NCBI RefSeq assembly: GCF_947492535.1
Contig: NZ_CANLNH010000003.1
Location: forward strand, 341,015-405,014
DNA length: 64,000 bases
Reading direction: 5' to 3'
Source: an uncultured Dokdonia sp.
Lineage (GTDB): Bacteria > Bacteroidota > Bacteroidia > Flavobacteriales > Flavobacteriaceae
This document shows, in pieces, positions 43,136-51,999 of the stretch (position 1 is its first letter; every line of letters starts with the position of its first letter). Made by a program: the position numbers and the translations under genes. The notes beneath the pieces are model-generated. The model was not told the origin of the DNA, did not search any database, and worked only from the letters and a program-made list of their open reading frames with translations.

Positions 43136-44645
43136 TAATATATTATACAAGTTTGCTGTATTACTATTTGTCTTTGCTATAAGTTGTAGTGAAGACACAA
43201 TACAAGATGAATTAACAGGTGGCTTAACAGGTACCGTTATTTCTAGTGAAGATGATATGCCATTAGAGAACGTTAAAATAACAACAAACCCATCGTCAAG
43301 TACTGTGTTTACAGATGCGAATGGTTTTTTCTCTTTGCTCAATATTACAGTTGATGACTATTCAGTAATGGCAGAATTAGAAGGGTTTGATACTGCATTT
43401 GAAGGAGCAGCTGTTATTTCTGATGAAATAGCTACTGTTGCTTTTGAATTGGATAGAGCTTCTGTTACAAATGATCCACCGTCAGCACCCGCATTATTAA
43501 GTCCTACAGATGGCGCAGATGATATAGAAAGTGAAGTTGAGTTTGTATGGAGTAGCTCAGTATCTAATGCAGAATCCCTTACGTATGATTTAGAATTACG
43601 AAATGCATTTACTAATGAAATTGAAAACTATGAGATAGAGCAGGATACAACATTTACGGTTTCTAATCTTAATTTAGGAGCTACATACTTTTGGCAAGTA
43701 ACTGTTGATGATGGAGAAAATAATCCTGTTTCTTCAACGATAAGTGAGTTTTCAACATTAGCATTCCCATCTAATCCATTCTTATTTGTTAAAAAAGAAG
43801 GAGATAATAGTGTCATATTTTCAGGAGCTAGAGGAGAAGGAAATTCTGAAGTAGATGTGAATTTATTCCAGCTTACAGATGATGGAACAAACAGTTTTAG
43901 ACCTAGAAGAAACAATCAAGCACAACGTATTGCATTTCTTAGAACAGTAGGTGGAGATACTCATATTTTTACTATGGATTTAACAGGCGAAAATGTAGAA
44001 CAAGTTACTTCTACAATTCCTGTAGCTGGATTTAGACAAGATGAATTAGACTTTACGTGGTCTCCAAATGGTGATCGTATTTTGTATCCATTTTTTGATA
44101 CATTATATAGTATAAATCCTGATGGTACTGGTTTAAGTGAAGTGTATCAGACTACCGATGGCTCTTTTATTTCTGAAGTAGATGTTCAAGAATTTGATGA
44201 AGACTTGCTTCTTATCAAAACAAATAATATTAATGGTTATGGAGTTCGAATTTTTACAGCACGTATATCTACTGGAACTGAAGAAATTGTAGTCTTAGAA
44301 GGAGAACAAGGCGCTGCAGGTGGTGTGCAAATAAGTGCTAATGGAGATCGTATTTTATATACTAGGGATACTTCTAATTCTGAGAACCCTCAATACAGAA
44401 TTTTTTCTAGTAGATTATTTATTTATGATGTTGCCTTGGCTACAAGTCTTGCAATTACAACTGATGTAATTACTGGGCAAAATGATTTAGATCCTAGATT
44501 CTCTCCTTCAGAAGGTGATATTATATTTACGAGAGTTGATAGTAATATAGGTGCTAGTCCATCTATATTCTTATTTGAATTAGGTGGTAATAATCCTGAT
44601 GATGATCAGTTGTTTACAAATGCAAATATGCCAGATTGGGAATAA
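43125..44645 (+). CDS. Lipoprotein with regulatory-like, FN3-like and PD40/TolB-like parts, last gene of the csg operon
   Basis: 506 aa with lipobox FAISC. Domains in order: a carboxypeptidase-regulatory-like Ig fold (~30-112, GTVISSEDDMPLENVKITTN), a fibronectin-III-like domain (~118-215, PPSAPALLSPTDGADDIESEVEFVWS), then a propeller-like region with PD40/TolB-type repeats (WSPNGDRILYPF, ISANGDRILYTRD, FSPSEGDIIFTRVDSN). Its start overlaps csgG by 11 bp, so the two are translationally coupled. Such lipoproteins bind proteins or peptidoglycan; here it may be a curli accessory or surface-anchoring factor. That role is inference. Its gene is closed by a strong terminator. Confidence 0.75.
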   Translation: MKSNNILYKFAVLLFVFAISCSEDTIQDELTGGLTGTVISSEDDMPLENVKITTNPSSSTVFTDANGFFSLLNITVDDYSVMAELEGFDTAFEGAAVISDEIATVAFELDRASVTNDPPSAPALLSPTDGADDIESEVEFVWSSSVSNAESLTYDLELRNAFTNEIENYEIEQDTTFTVSNLNLGATYFWQVTVDDGENNPVSSTISEFSTLAFPSNPFLFVKKEGDNSVIFSGARGEGNSEVDVNLFQLTDDGTNSFRPRRNNQAQRIAFLRTVGGDTHIFTMDLTGENVEQVTSTIPVAGFRQDELDFTWSPNGDRILYPFFDTLYSINPDGTGLSEVYQTTDGSFISEVDVQEFDEDLLLIKTNNINGYGVRIFTARISTGTEEIVVLEGEQGAAGGVQISANGDRILYTRDTSNSENPQYRIFSSRLFIYDVALATSLAITTDVITGQNDLDPRFSPSEGDIIFTRVDSNIGASPSIFLFELGGNNPDDDQLFTNANMPDWE

Positions 44646-44712
44646 GCTTTTTTAAATAAACAGTATTTTATTCTAAGAGAGTTTAATATCTAAACCCTTA
44701 CTTTATATAAAA

Positions 44713-44760
44713 AAGAATCCGATTAAATATGCTTCAGGTAGCATATTTAATCGGATTCTT
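44713..44760. terminator. Bidirectional terminator closing the curli locus
   Basis: AAGAATCCGATTAAATATGC and its exact complement form 20-bp perfect arms with an 8-base loop, followed by T-runs on both strands. Confidence 0.93.
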
Positions 44761-44776
44761 TTTTTAAGCTACTTAG

Positions 44777-45478
44777 TTAATTTTTTAGATCATTAAACTC
44801 TAAATATAATTGCTCTAATAATTGTACCGAAGTATTATTTTCCATTACAGTATTACCACTAACTCCTATAGGAGAATTATTATCCCTGTTTAATGTAAGA
44901 ATAGTATATCTCTGATCTTCTGAAAAAGATTGTAAACTGGTTTTTACTTCAATAATCTGTTCAAAATCTGGTTTATTTGAAATTTGATGCACTAAAAATT
45001 GTTCTTTATTATTGCCAAATAAAATATAATCGGCTGTCTTTATTTTAGCATCTTTTGGATTAAACTTTTTGAAGTAAACAACGTGTTTGATTGAAACAGA
45101 AATGTCTTTTAATATGGTTATTCCACCTCTTTCAAAATGACCTTGATAAACAGTTATTTTAAAAGGTCTTGGATTGTTAATCATATCTGGTAAAACAAAT
45201 CTTTCAGGAGCAATAGTATAGGTGGGTGAGTTGGGATGCTGTTTTTTGTGCTCGATATACTTTTGTTTATCTTCATTTGAGAATGTTAACTCTAATAATA
45301 CTTGGTAATCATGCGGGGAGTAAAACATAGGTAAGTGAGAAGCATAAATATCTTCACTCCCGAAAAGAAGCATACCATGAGTAGATGGCTTATCATTACT
45401 CATTTGTTGGTGATCGTGTTGAGCATTTATATGCATTGATAGTAATATGTATGCTATAATAAGTGATGCTTTTTTCAT
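44777..45478 (-). CDS. Secreted hypothetical protein
   Basis: 233 aa with signal peptide (ending MHINA-Q) and a His-rich mature start (HDHQQMSNDKPSTHGMLLFG). The body is strand-rich (ITVYQGHFERGGITILKDISVSIKHVVYF), which suggests a beta-sandwich. I recall similar sequences as uncharacterised periplasmic proteins. It lies 62 bp after the frameshifted MBL gene on the same strand and may be in its operon. Function unknown. Confidence 0.7.
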   Translation of the reverse strand: MKKASLIIAYILLSMHINAQHDHQQMSNDKPSTHGMLLFGSEDIYASHLPMFYSPHDYQVLLELTFSNEDKQKYIEHKKQHPNSPTYTIAPERFVLPDMINNPRPFKITVYQGHFERGGITILKDISVSIKHVVYFKKFNPKDAKIKTADYILFGNNKEQFLVHQISNKPDFEQIIEVKTSLQSFSEDQRYTILTLNRDNNSPIGVSGNTVMENNTSVQLLEQLYLEFNDLKN

Positions 45479-45540
45479 TGGTTTAGTTGAGTATATATTT
45501 ATAATTAACTTTTAATAACTGTTAGTTGATAGTATATTAA

Positions 45541-46438
45541 TTATTCATTCGGATAAATAATAAAATTTTTATATACTTTTCTACTAGGTATATCTCCCAA
45601 AGTATCAAGAGCTAATTGAAGTGTTTCTAAATCTTTTACAGTTAATTGAAGTTTCCTTTCTTCCGGTTGATATGTTGTTCCTATTGGGTAGTCTACACCA
45701 TCAACTATAGACATTTCTATATGATTGCCTAAAATATGTTGTATTTGATGTTTTTTTGAAAAATTTACAAGTCTATTAATGCTATTTTTAAATGATAGCC
45801 AATCGTCAACGTATAACCGACCAGGATAAAATGTGTCGCCTGTAAGCAATAGTTGCGAAGATGTATCGTATACTGAAATCGATGCCTCTTGATGTCCTGG
45901 AATAGGGATAATTTTTAATAATCGATTTCCAAGTTCGAAATTAATTATATCATTAGGCCAATCAATAAACTTAAAAAAATCAATAACCTTAGTTTTTTCT
46001 AGACCTACTAAAGTTGTATTTGGTTTAGCTTTAAATTGTCCATCTGCCGCATAGTGATCACCGTGTTTATGGGTGTGCGCCACAATTAAATTTACTTTTT
46101 TATTTTGTTGTTTTTCCCAATTGTGAATAATAGTTGAAACTGTTTTGTATAAAGGGAATGTTGATTCTTCTTCTACTGCTCCAGTATCCATCAATAATGC
46201 TTTCTCATCACCTAGAAATAAGAACATAAATGGAGCTTCATAATTAGTACATTTATTTTGTCTTAATATCCATGTATTTTTATCATACTGAACAACTTGT
46301 ATGGGTTCATCATTATTCTCATCACAATCTTTGGAGCCGTGAATCCATTTTTGCTCATTTAGATTTACCTGACCTATAACTGATAGACATGAAGTAAAAA
46401 ATATTACTAAAACAAAAACAGTTTTTTTTTGTTATCAT
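45541..46438 (-). pseudogene. Secreted MBL-fold metallohydrolase, split by a frameshift in an A9 run
   Basis: A 228-aa frame (from 46227) contains the MBL zinc motif HTHKHGDH, then the second metal His in PIPGHQEAS and TGDTF. Upstream the same frame continues open back to a signal-like KTVFVLVIFFTSC. A signal start ATG (46438, MITKKK) is in another frame. They join only if the A-run at 46430-46422 (nine A on the minus strand) had ten. With ten A the protein would be about 298 aa and start with a normal lipoprotein signal. It may be a sequencing error, a real inactivation or a slippage tract. Downstream from the break the gene is intact. Confidence 0.75.
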
Positions 46439-46623
46439 CTATTAAATTTAAGTAGTTACGCCAATTTATAGAGAGTTGATTTAAGATAATCAATTACGAT
46501 CTTATAATGTGTTCAAATGTAATTAATTCAAGTGAGTTTCCTTAAGATTCTACTGCGTTTATAGATTTGTGTGCAGTGTATTTGTTGGATATAGGTATTC
46601 GTTAATCATTAAAGAAAACAATA

Positions 46624-49600
46624 TCAACGATTATTCTTCATGCCTTTTTTTAGTAAAGATTTGATCTCTCGATCTGAAGCGTAGTCCAATGGAGTCTTCC
46701 CTTTGAGCGTTTTTAGAGTTAAATCTGCATTATTGCCTATTAGTGTTTTTATCACTTCAGTAAAAGCAGTACCTCTTTGTGCAGCAAGATGTGTCGCAGT
46801 TTCTCCAACACCATTTGTGGCATTAATATCTGCTCCTTTCTCTAATAAAAAAGCAATGAGTTGTGCATCTTCGGTCACCATTTCTCGTATACAAATTAAT
46901 AACGGAGTTTCATTTGTATCGTAGATGTGATTCACATCAACACCATTAGTAATGAGTGTTTTTATACCAGAGATATAGTTGACAGAGATCGCATCTTTTA
47001 ATAATTTAGGAGATGGTTTTGCACCATTAGCTAATAAATATTCTAATACGTTATCTTGTTTGTAATAAATAGCATCAAATACACCTTTTTGTATATCAAA
47101 ACCTTTTTTCTCTGAAAGGTATTTTACAACACTTAGATTTCCTTTCCTACATGCTATAGAAAGTGCATTATCACTTATTGAAGTCGTTTTCTCCATAAGC
47201 ATGAGAATAATTTCTTCATTGGTAGTTTCCATGGCATCTTTAAGCGCATTGTCTGCGGTAGCTCCTTTTTCTAACAGGTATCCAGTAATATCAACATTTG
47301 CAGTTTCGGCTGCGGCTTGTATAGCATCATCTACATTAGCATTCCCTTGTTCTACAAGTACTCTTGATAATTCAAGATTTTCACCTTTTACGGCACTTGT
47401 AATTAACTCAGGACTCATGGTTTCTGCTCCTTCAGATATTAAGTATTGTACAATAGGAATGTTTTCTACACGAACAGCTGTTTCAATACCTTCTGTTGGA
47501 TTGGCACTATTATCTACTAGGAGTGTAACCATTTCTAAGTTTTCATTTTCTACAGCAATAGGAACAACATCATTTGTGTTAACCGTATCATTATTTTCTG
47601 CTAAGACTAACTGCGCAAATTCTAATTTATCTCCTTTTACAGAGGCTGTTAATGCTTCTTCATAAGAACCGCCGTAGGTAAGTAATGCATCTTCAAATAA
47701 TTGTAAATCTTCACTTTCTATTGCATATGCAAATACAGGTTCTGGTTTCGCCTTATTCTTTAAAGCAACTTCAATGGCAGGTTTATTCTCTTTAATAATG
47801 GCATATTCTAATGCTTGTGAAGATTCTCCACCATTTTTTAATCCCATATCAAGAATATTTATATTCTCATTATCTATAGCCGTTTCTACAGCCACATTCG
47901 TATTGATCTTAGCATCTTTATCTATAAAGTATTCAAAAAGCTTTTCATCATTGATAGCCGCAGCAACTTCTAAAGATTCATTATTGGCCTCTGTAATTGG
48001 GATTATCGTATTCTTAAGATCTATATTATCCGTTTTGATGGCTTTTTCTAGCATGGAAGCATCTGCAGTTGCTCCCATCGCTATAAACTTTTTAGCAAGA
48101 TCATTATCATCATTCTCAATGGCGAGTAATAATTGATCCATTTCTGCTTCAAAAACATCATAATCTTCGCTCATGAGTGCTTTTACAGTAGGGTAGTACC
48201 GTAATTGCAATGCAAATGAAAGATCGTTATTACGAGGCTGAGCGCCTTCTCTAAAAAGAGCATACACAACAGGAGCACTTTTATAAGCAACCGCCTTATA
48301 GATCATATTGTTTTTAGGAATAGCGCCTCTTTCTAACAATGTCAGTGCATATGCTTCATTAAAGTTTTCTCGTTCAAATAAGATATCCAAATCTCGTGTA
48401 GTAGCACGCACTCCTTGATCTAAAATATAATTGAGAATTTCAATAGGTTGTTTGTTTACAATAACAGCTTCTATAAGGCCTTGCGCACTTACATTCGCAT
48501 TTCTTAAAAAGAGTGATTCAAGTCGTTCTAAGTTTCCAGTAGCAGCAGCAGCAACTAGTTCAGAATCGATTACATAATTGTATTGTGTATTTGTATTCTT
48601 AAGAAGGTCTGTTTCTCTTACAAGTTCCATAGTATACACCACCTCATAAATATGATCGTCTACAGAGGTAAGTGTAATTGTTTTTTGGACATTATTCAAT
48701 AGCGCATCTTTATAATAGGTCTTTGCTTCTTCAGAACCAGCAACACGTAATCTTTTCCGCTCTTTGCTTTTAAATAGTTTTTTAGTGTCATCCCAGACAC
48801 TCATATATCCATACTCAATGTCTTCGGGTTTAATGGTGACGATTACATTTTTATCTAGTGTAACTACTTCGTCGGTGATGAGTGTTTCTAAACGTAAGCC
48901 ACCTCTTTCTATAAGCGGTTTGGTATGTAGTAGTGCTTCGTCTTTAGAAAACCCACCAAAAAATATATCTCCAGTATAATCTTCACCACTTGTTTTCACA
49001 GGGCCCATACTCTTTTTTACAAAACTTATGATCTCCTGCTTAAATCGTAAAGAATATTTTTTGAAAAAAGTACTGAATTGCTTTCTACTCACTTGATCAC
49101 GAGCAGACTGGATCGCAATGGTTGTAGCTTCTTCTAAAAGTTCTATTTTTTTAGATTTTTCTTCTATGTCTGGTACTGCTAAAGAGCGTAAAACGTCTAC
49201 AATAGGTATTAATCGTACTTCAATAGGTGCCTGTGTGTTTTTAGAAACGCTTGCTTCCCAAGCAGTAAACCATAATTGGTTTTTGTCACCACCTACGGTA
49301 TACGGTCTTCCTTTTTTAGCATTGATGAAGGGATCTGTATCGTCACTATTTGATTGTTGTTGCTGTATATCTTCAATAACCTTTTCTTTGAAAGCCTCCT
49401 TATCATAAGGCGAATAGATATAATCATTTTTTGCAATAGAGTTCTGAAGTATAAAAACACCACCGTACGCGACTTCTTGCGCAATGTGAGTACCATATCT
49501 AGCAATGAAACCATTTGGAGTAATATCGCGACCCAATCTATTAAAATCTTCTACAAACGCACTATCTGGAGTACTAGTTTTTATAGGAAGTAAGGCTGTA

Positions 49601-49977
49601 GCGGTCCCAACTTTCTTTTTGGTATACACCATGAGCACATCTTTATTTTCGCAGGTGTCGTACAATTTGTAATGCGCTTTACTATTGTATGCGATATAGG
49701 GATAATCAATAGTGTCTGTCTCTAAAACATGTTGTTCAAATTCATATGAATTTGTCACAAAGATGTGTGACTCTGGAAAGCTTTGTGTATTTGTAGATCG
49801 GGTAGGAGTTCCTTCTAAAAGTGCTTTTCCTTTAGACGATTGACTCCAATCTAATGGATCTATATAACGTATATCAAATCCATGACCAATAACATCTTGC
49901 GTTTGACTATATATATTCCCTATAAAAAATAGTAAAAGTAGCATAGGAACTACTTTGGTTACGTTGGCTAATTTCAA
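46624..49977 (-). CDS. Secreted MACPF domain protein with a long ankyrin-repeat tail
   Basis: 1117 aa with signal peptide (ending GNIYS-Q). The N-terminal ~30-275 region is a MACPF/perforin domain: the signature YGTH (161-164) six-to-eight residues before GG (172-173), and the late VGGD...WFTAWEASV...PIEVRLIPIVDVL (228-262). Residues ~280-480 are a further soluble region. From ~485 to the end come about twenty ankyrin-like repeats (AATGNLERLESLFLRNANV through ETATHLAAQRGTAF...KTPLDYASDREIKSLL). MACPF proteins form pores and in gut Bacteroides act as antibacterial toxins (BSAPs). The ankyrin tail is not usual for those. Role as toxin or adhesin is inference. Confidence 0.88.
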   Translation of the reverse strand: MKLANVTKVVPMLLLLFFIGNIYSQTQDVIGHGFDIRYIDPLDWSQSSKGKALLEGTPTRSTNTQSFPESHIFVTNSYEFEQHVLETDTIDYPYIAYNSKAHYKLYDTCENKDVLMVYTKKKVGTATALLPIKTSTPDSAFVEDFNRLGRDITPNGFIARYGTHIAQEVAYGGVFILQNSIAKNDYIYSPYDKEAFKEKVIEDIQQQQSNSDDTDPFINAKKGRPYTVGGDKNQLWFTAWEASVSKNTQAPIEVRLIPIVDVLRSLAVPDIEEKSKKIELLEEATTIAIQSARDQVSRKQFSTFFKKYSLRFKQEIISFVKKSMGPVKTSGEDYTGDIFFGGFSKDEALLHTKPLIERGGLRLETLITDEVVTLDKNVIVTIKPEDIEYGYMSVWDDTKKLFKSKERKRLRVAGSEEAKTYYKDALLNNVQKTITLTSVDDHIYEVVYTMELVRETDLLKNTNTQYNYVIDSELVAAAATGNLERLESLFLRNANVSAQGLIEAVIVNKQPIEILNYILDQGVRATTRDLDILFERENFNEAYALTLLERGAIPKNNMIYKAVAYKSAPVVYALFREGAQPRNNDLSFALQLRYYPTVKALMSEDYDVFEAEMDQLLLAIENDDNDLAKKFIAMGATADASMLEKAIKTDNIDLKNTIIPITEANNESLEVAAAINDEKLFEYFIDKDAKINTNVAVETAIDNENINILDMGLKNGGESSQALEYAIIKENKPAIEVALKNKAKPEPVFAYAIESEDLQLFEDALLTYGGSYEEALTASVKGDKLEFAQLVLAENNDTVNTNDVVPIAVENENLEMVTLLVDNSANPTEGIETAVRVENIPIVQYLISEGAETMSPELITSAVKGENLELSRVLVEQGNANVDDAIQAAAETANVDITGYLLEKGATADNALKDAMETTNEEIILMLMEKTTSISDNALSIACRKGNLSVVKYLSEKKGFDIQKGVFDAIYYKQDNVLEYLLANGAKPSPKLLKDAISVNYISGIKTLITNGVDVNHIYDTNETPLLICIREMVTEDAQLIAFLLEKGADINATNGVGETATHLAAQRGTAFTEVIKTLIGNNADLTLKTLKGKTPLDYASDREIKSLLKKGMKNNR

Positions 49978-50143
49978 TTTTATAACTGTTTTTTAATGTA
50001 TAAAGGGGGAATAATATACCATTCTAAAATACGTAAAATGCAGGTTTTAAAATAGATTATTAGATATAAATGCATATTATTTATTTGTAAGACATTAGGT
50101 TATTAAATGCAAGTAAGAATTTTCAGTCATTATTTATGGTTTT

Positions 50144-50165
50144 ATACGCTTTCGCGAAAGCGTAT
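50144..50165. repeat. Palindromic repeat copy 12, extended to 22 bp
   Basis: ATACGCTTTCGCGAAAGCGTAT, a perfect palindrome 53 bp before the purM start; it happens to lie in an in-frame open stretch upstream of it. Confidence 0.9.
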
Positions 50166-50217
50166 ACTCGAAAAATCTAATGAATTATACCTATTTTTGT
50201 TAGCTCGAAAACAACCT

Positions 50218-51399
50218 ATGAGCCAAGATATTTCAAAACGTTATGCGCTACGAGGCGTATCTGCAGGAAAAGAAGATGTACACAATGCTATTAAAAATGT
50301 AGACAAAGGATTATTTCCGAAAGCATTTTGTAAAATAGTACCAGATCACTTGACGGGTGATGATGAGTATTGCTTGATCATGCATGCCGATGGTGCAGGT
50401 ACAAAATCGGCACTTGCGTATATGTATTGGAAAGAAACGGGTGATATCTCCGTGTGGAAAGGAATCGCTCAAGATGCGTTGATTATGAATGTAGATGATC
50501 TACTTTGTGTAGGCGCTACCGATAATATTATCTTATCATCTACCATAGGGCGTAATAAAAATGTAATTCCTGGCGAAGTAATTTCTGCGATTATTAATGG
50601 AACTGAAGAATTACTAGCAGATTTAAAGAATTTTGGCGTAACCATACATTCGACAGGAGGAGAGACGGCAGATGTAGGTGATTTGGTGCGTACTATTATT
50701 GTAGATTCTACGGTCACAGCGCGTATGAAACGTAGTGATGTGATTGATAATGCAAATATAAAACCTGGAGATGTGATTGTTGGGCTCGCTTCTTTTGGAC
50801 AAGCAACCTATGAAATCGAATATAACGGAGGTATGGGAAGTAATGGTTTAACATCAGCGAGACACGATGTATTTGACAACTATTTAGCGCAAAAGTTTCC
50901 AGAAAGTTTTGATGCTGCCGTACCAAGTAACTTAGTCTATAGCGGATCTAAAAAACTCACTGACACTGTTGACAATAGCCCTATTGATGCAGGAAAATTA
51001 GTGTTATCTCCAACACGTACGTATGCACCTATCATTAAAGAAATCCTTTCAAAATATGATGCTACAGACATTCACGGAATGGTACATTGTAGTGGAGGCG
51101 CACAAACAAAGATTCTTCACTTTGTAGAAGATCTTCATATTATAAAAGACAACCTTTTTGAGGTACCACCTTTATTTGATTTGATCCAAAAAGAAAGTGG
51201 TACCGATTGGAAAGAGATGTATCAAGTCTTTAATATGGGACATCGTATGGAGATTTATTGTAATGAGACCATTGCAAAGGAGTTGATAGCCATTTCTGAG
51301 TCTTTTAATGTACCAGCACAGATTGTGGGTAGGGTAGAAGCTAGCGAAGAAGGGAAGAAACTGACGATTACGAGTGATAAGGGAGAGTTTAAATACTAA
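50218..51399 (+). CDS. purM: Phosphoribosylformylglycinamidine cyclo-ligase (AIR synthetase)
   Basis: 393 aa from ATG 50218 (MSQDISKRYALRGVSAGKED). The frame is open upstream to 50107, but that stretch reads through a palindromic repeat and has no family similarity, so I reject it as start. Recognisable PurM parts: HADGAGTKSALAYMYWKETGD, WKGIAQDALIMNVDDLLCVGA, GGETADVGDLVRTI and VGLASFGQATYEIEYNGGMGSNG. It closes the imidazole ring in purine synthesis. The protein is about 45 residues longer than E. coli PurM, as usual in Bacteroidota. Confidence 0.93.
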   Translation: MSQDISKRYALRGVSAGKEDVHNAIKNVDKGLFPKAFCKIVPDHLTGDDEYCLIMHADGAGTKSALAYMYWKETGDISVWKGIAQDALIMNVDDLLCVGATDNIILSSTIGRNKNVIPGEVISAIINGTEELLADLKNFGVTIHSTGGETADVGDLVRTIIVDSTVTARMKRSDVIDNANIKPGDVIVGLASFGQATYEIEYNGGMGSNGLTSARHDVFDNYLAQKFPESFDAAVPSNLVYSGSKKLTDTVDNSPIDAGKLVLSPTRTYAPIIKEILSKYDATDIHGMVHCSGGAQTKILHFVEDLHIIKDNLFEVPPLFDLIQKESGTDWKEMYQVFNMGHRMEIYCNETIAKELIAISESFNVPAQIVGRVEASEEGKKLTITSDKGEFKY

Positions 51400-51442
51400 T
51401 TCATTTCCTATACATAGGAAATCATATAATGTCTAAAAATAG

Positions 51443-51474
51443 AAAATCCTTTAAAGCTAATTTTAAAGGATTTT
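51443..51474 (+). terminator. Terminator after purM
   Basis: AAAATCCTTTAAA / TTTAAAGGATTTT stem with a 6-base loop and T-run. Confidence 0.85.
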
Positions 51475-51574
51475 TTATTTAATAATGGTTTGTTTGCCTA
51501 ATTAGAAAGGGGGCACACAATGTAATTTTAGATAGTTATTAGACATGTGAATACTACCTATTTTGAATTACAAA

Positions 51575-51760
51575 TTAAAATAAACATGTGCCCACTGGGA
51601 AAGGTGTTTCGGTAAAAAATTGACAAACACCGCAAGCACAGTCATTATCATCGCCACATATACCTTGTTCACAACCACCCCAAAATCCTCCGGATATTGC
51701 TTTTTGTTCAACGTTACTTAATGACTTGACTCCTTTGATTCCTTTAATTTTTGTAAACAT
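51575..51760 (-). CDS. Double-glycine-leader, cysteine-rich small peptide (RiPP/bacteriocin-like)
   Basis: 61 aa. The first ~25 residues (MFTKIKGIKGVKSLSNVEQKAISGG) look like the leader of GG-type peptides, with the cleavage-like Gly-Gly. The rest (about 36 aa) has six cysteines (GGC, GIC, NDC, ACG, GVC, GTC) and is otherwise acidic and aromatic, enough for three disulfides. No processing peptidase, transporter or modification enzyme is visible nearby, though the CPBP protease lies about 47 kb away. It could be a bacteriocin, signal peptide or orphan precursor. Distinct from any known named family to me. Confidence 0.65.
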   Translation of the reverse strand: MFTKIKGIKGVKSLSNVEQKAISGGFWGGCEQGICGDDNDCACGVCQFFTETPFPVGTCLF

Positions 51761-51999
51761 ATTTGTAGTATTTGAAAGTTAGTAATATTCTAAATATAAG
51801 AATATTCTTACAATATACTTCATGTATAATATACTTTAACATATACATTTATATGTGTAATACTCATATTACTAGTATAATAGACTCTAGCAGCATGATG
51901 ACTATAGAAATGGTATTCTTATTTCCTTTATTTTGTAAATGACAGATTGTAACATCCACATCATTTTTTTGTCTATTTATTGTTAATCATCTTATTATT

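Noticed and set aside
50107..50217. N-terminal extension of purM
   Set aside because: It is read through a palindromic repeat and lacks family similarity; ATG 50218 gives the conserved PurM start.
51575..51760. Plain small hypothetical gene or a metallothionein
   Set aside because: The double-Gly leader pattern and acidic-aromatic core do not fit a metallothionein.
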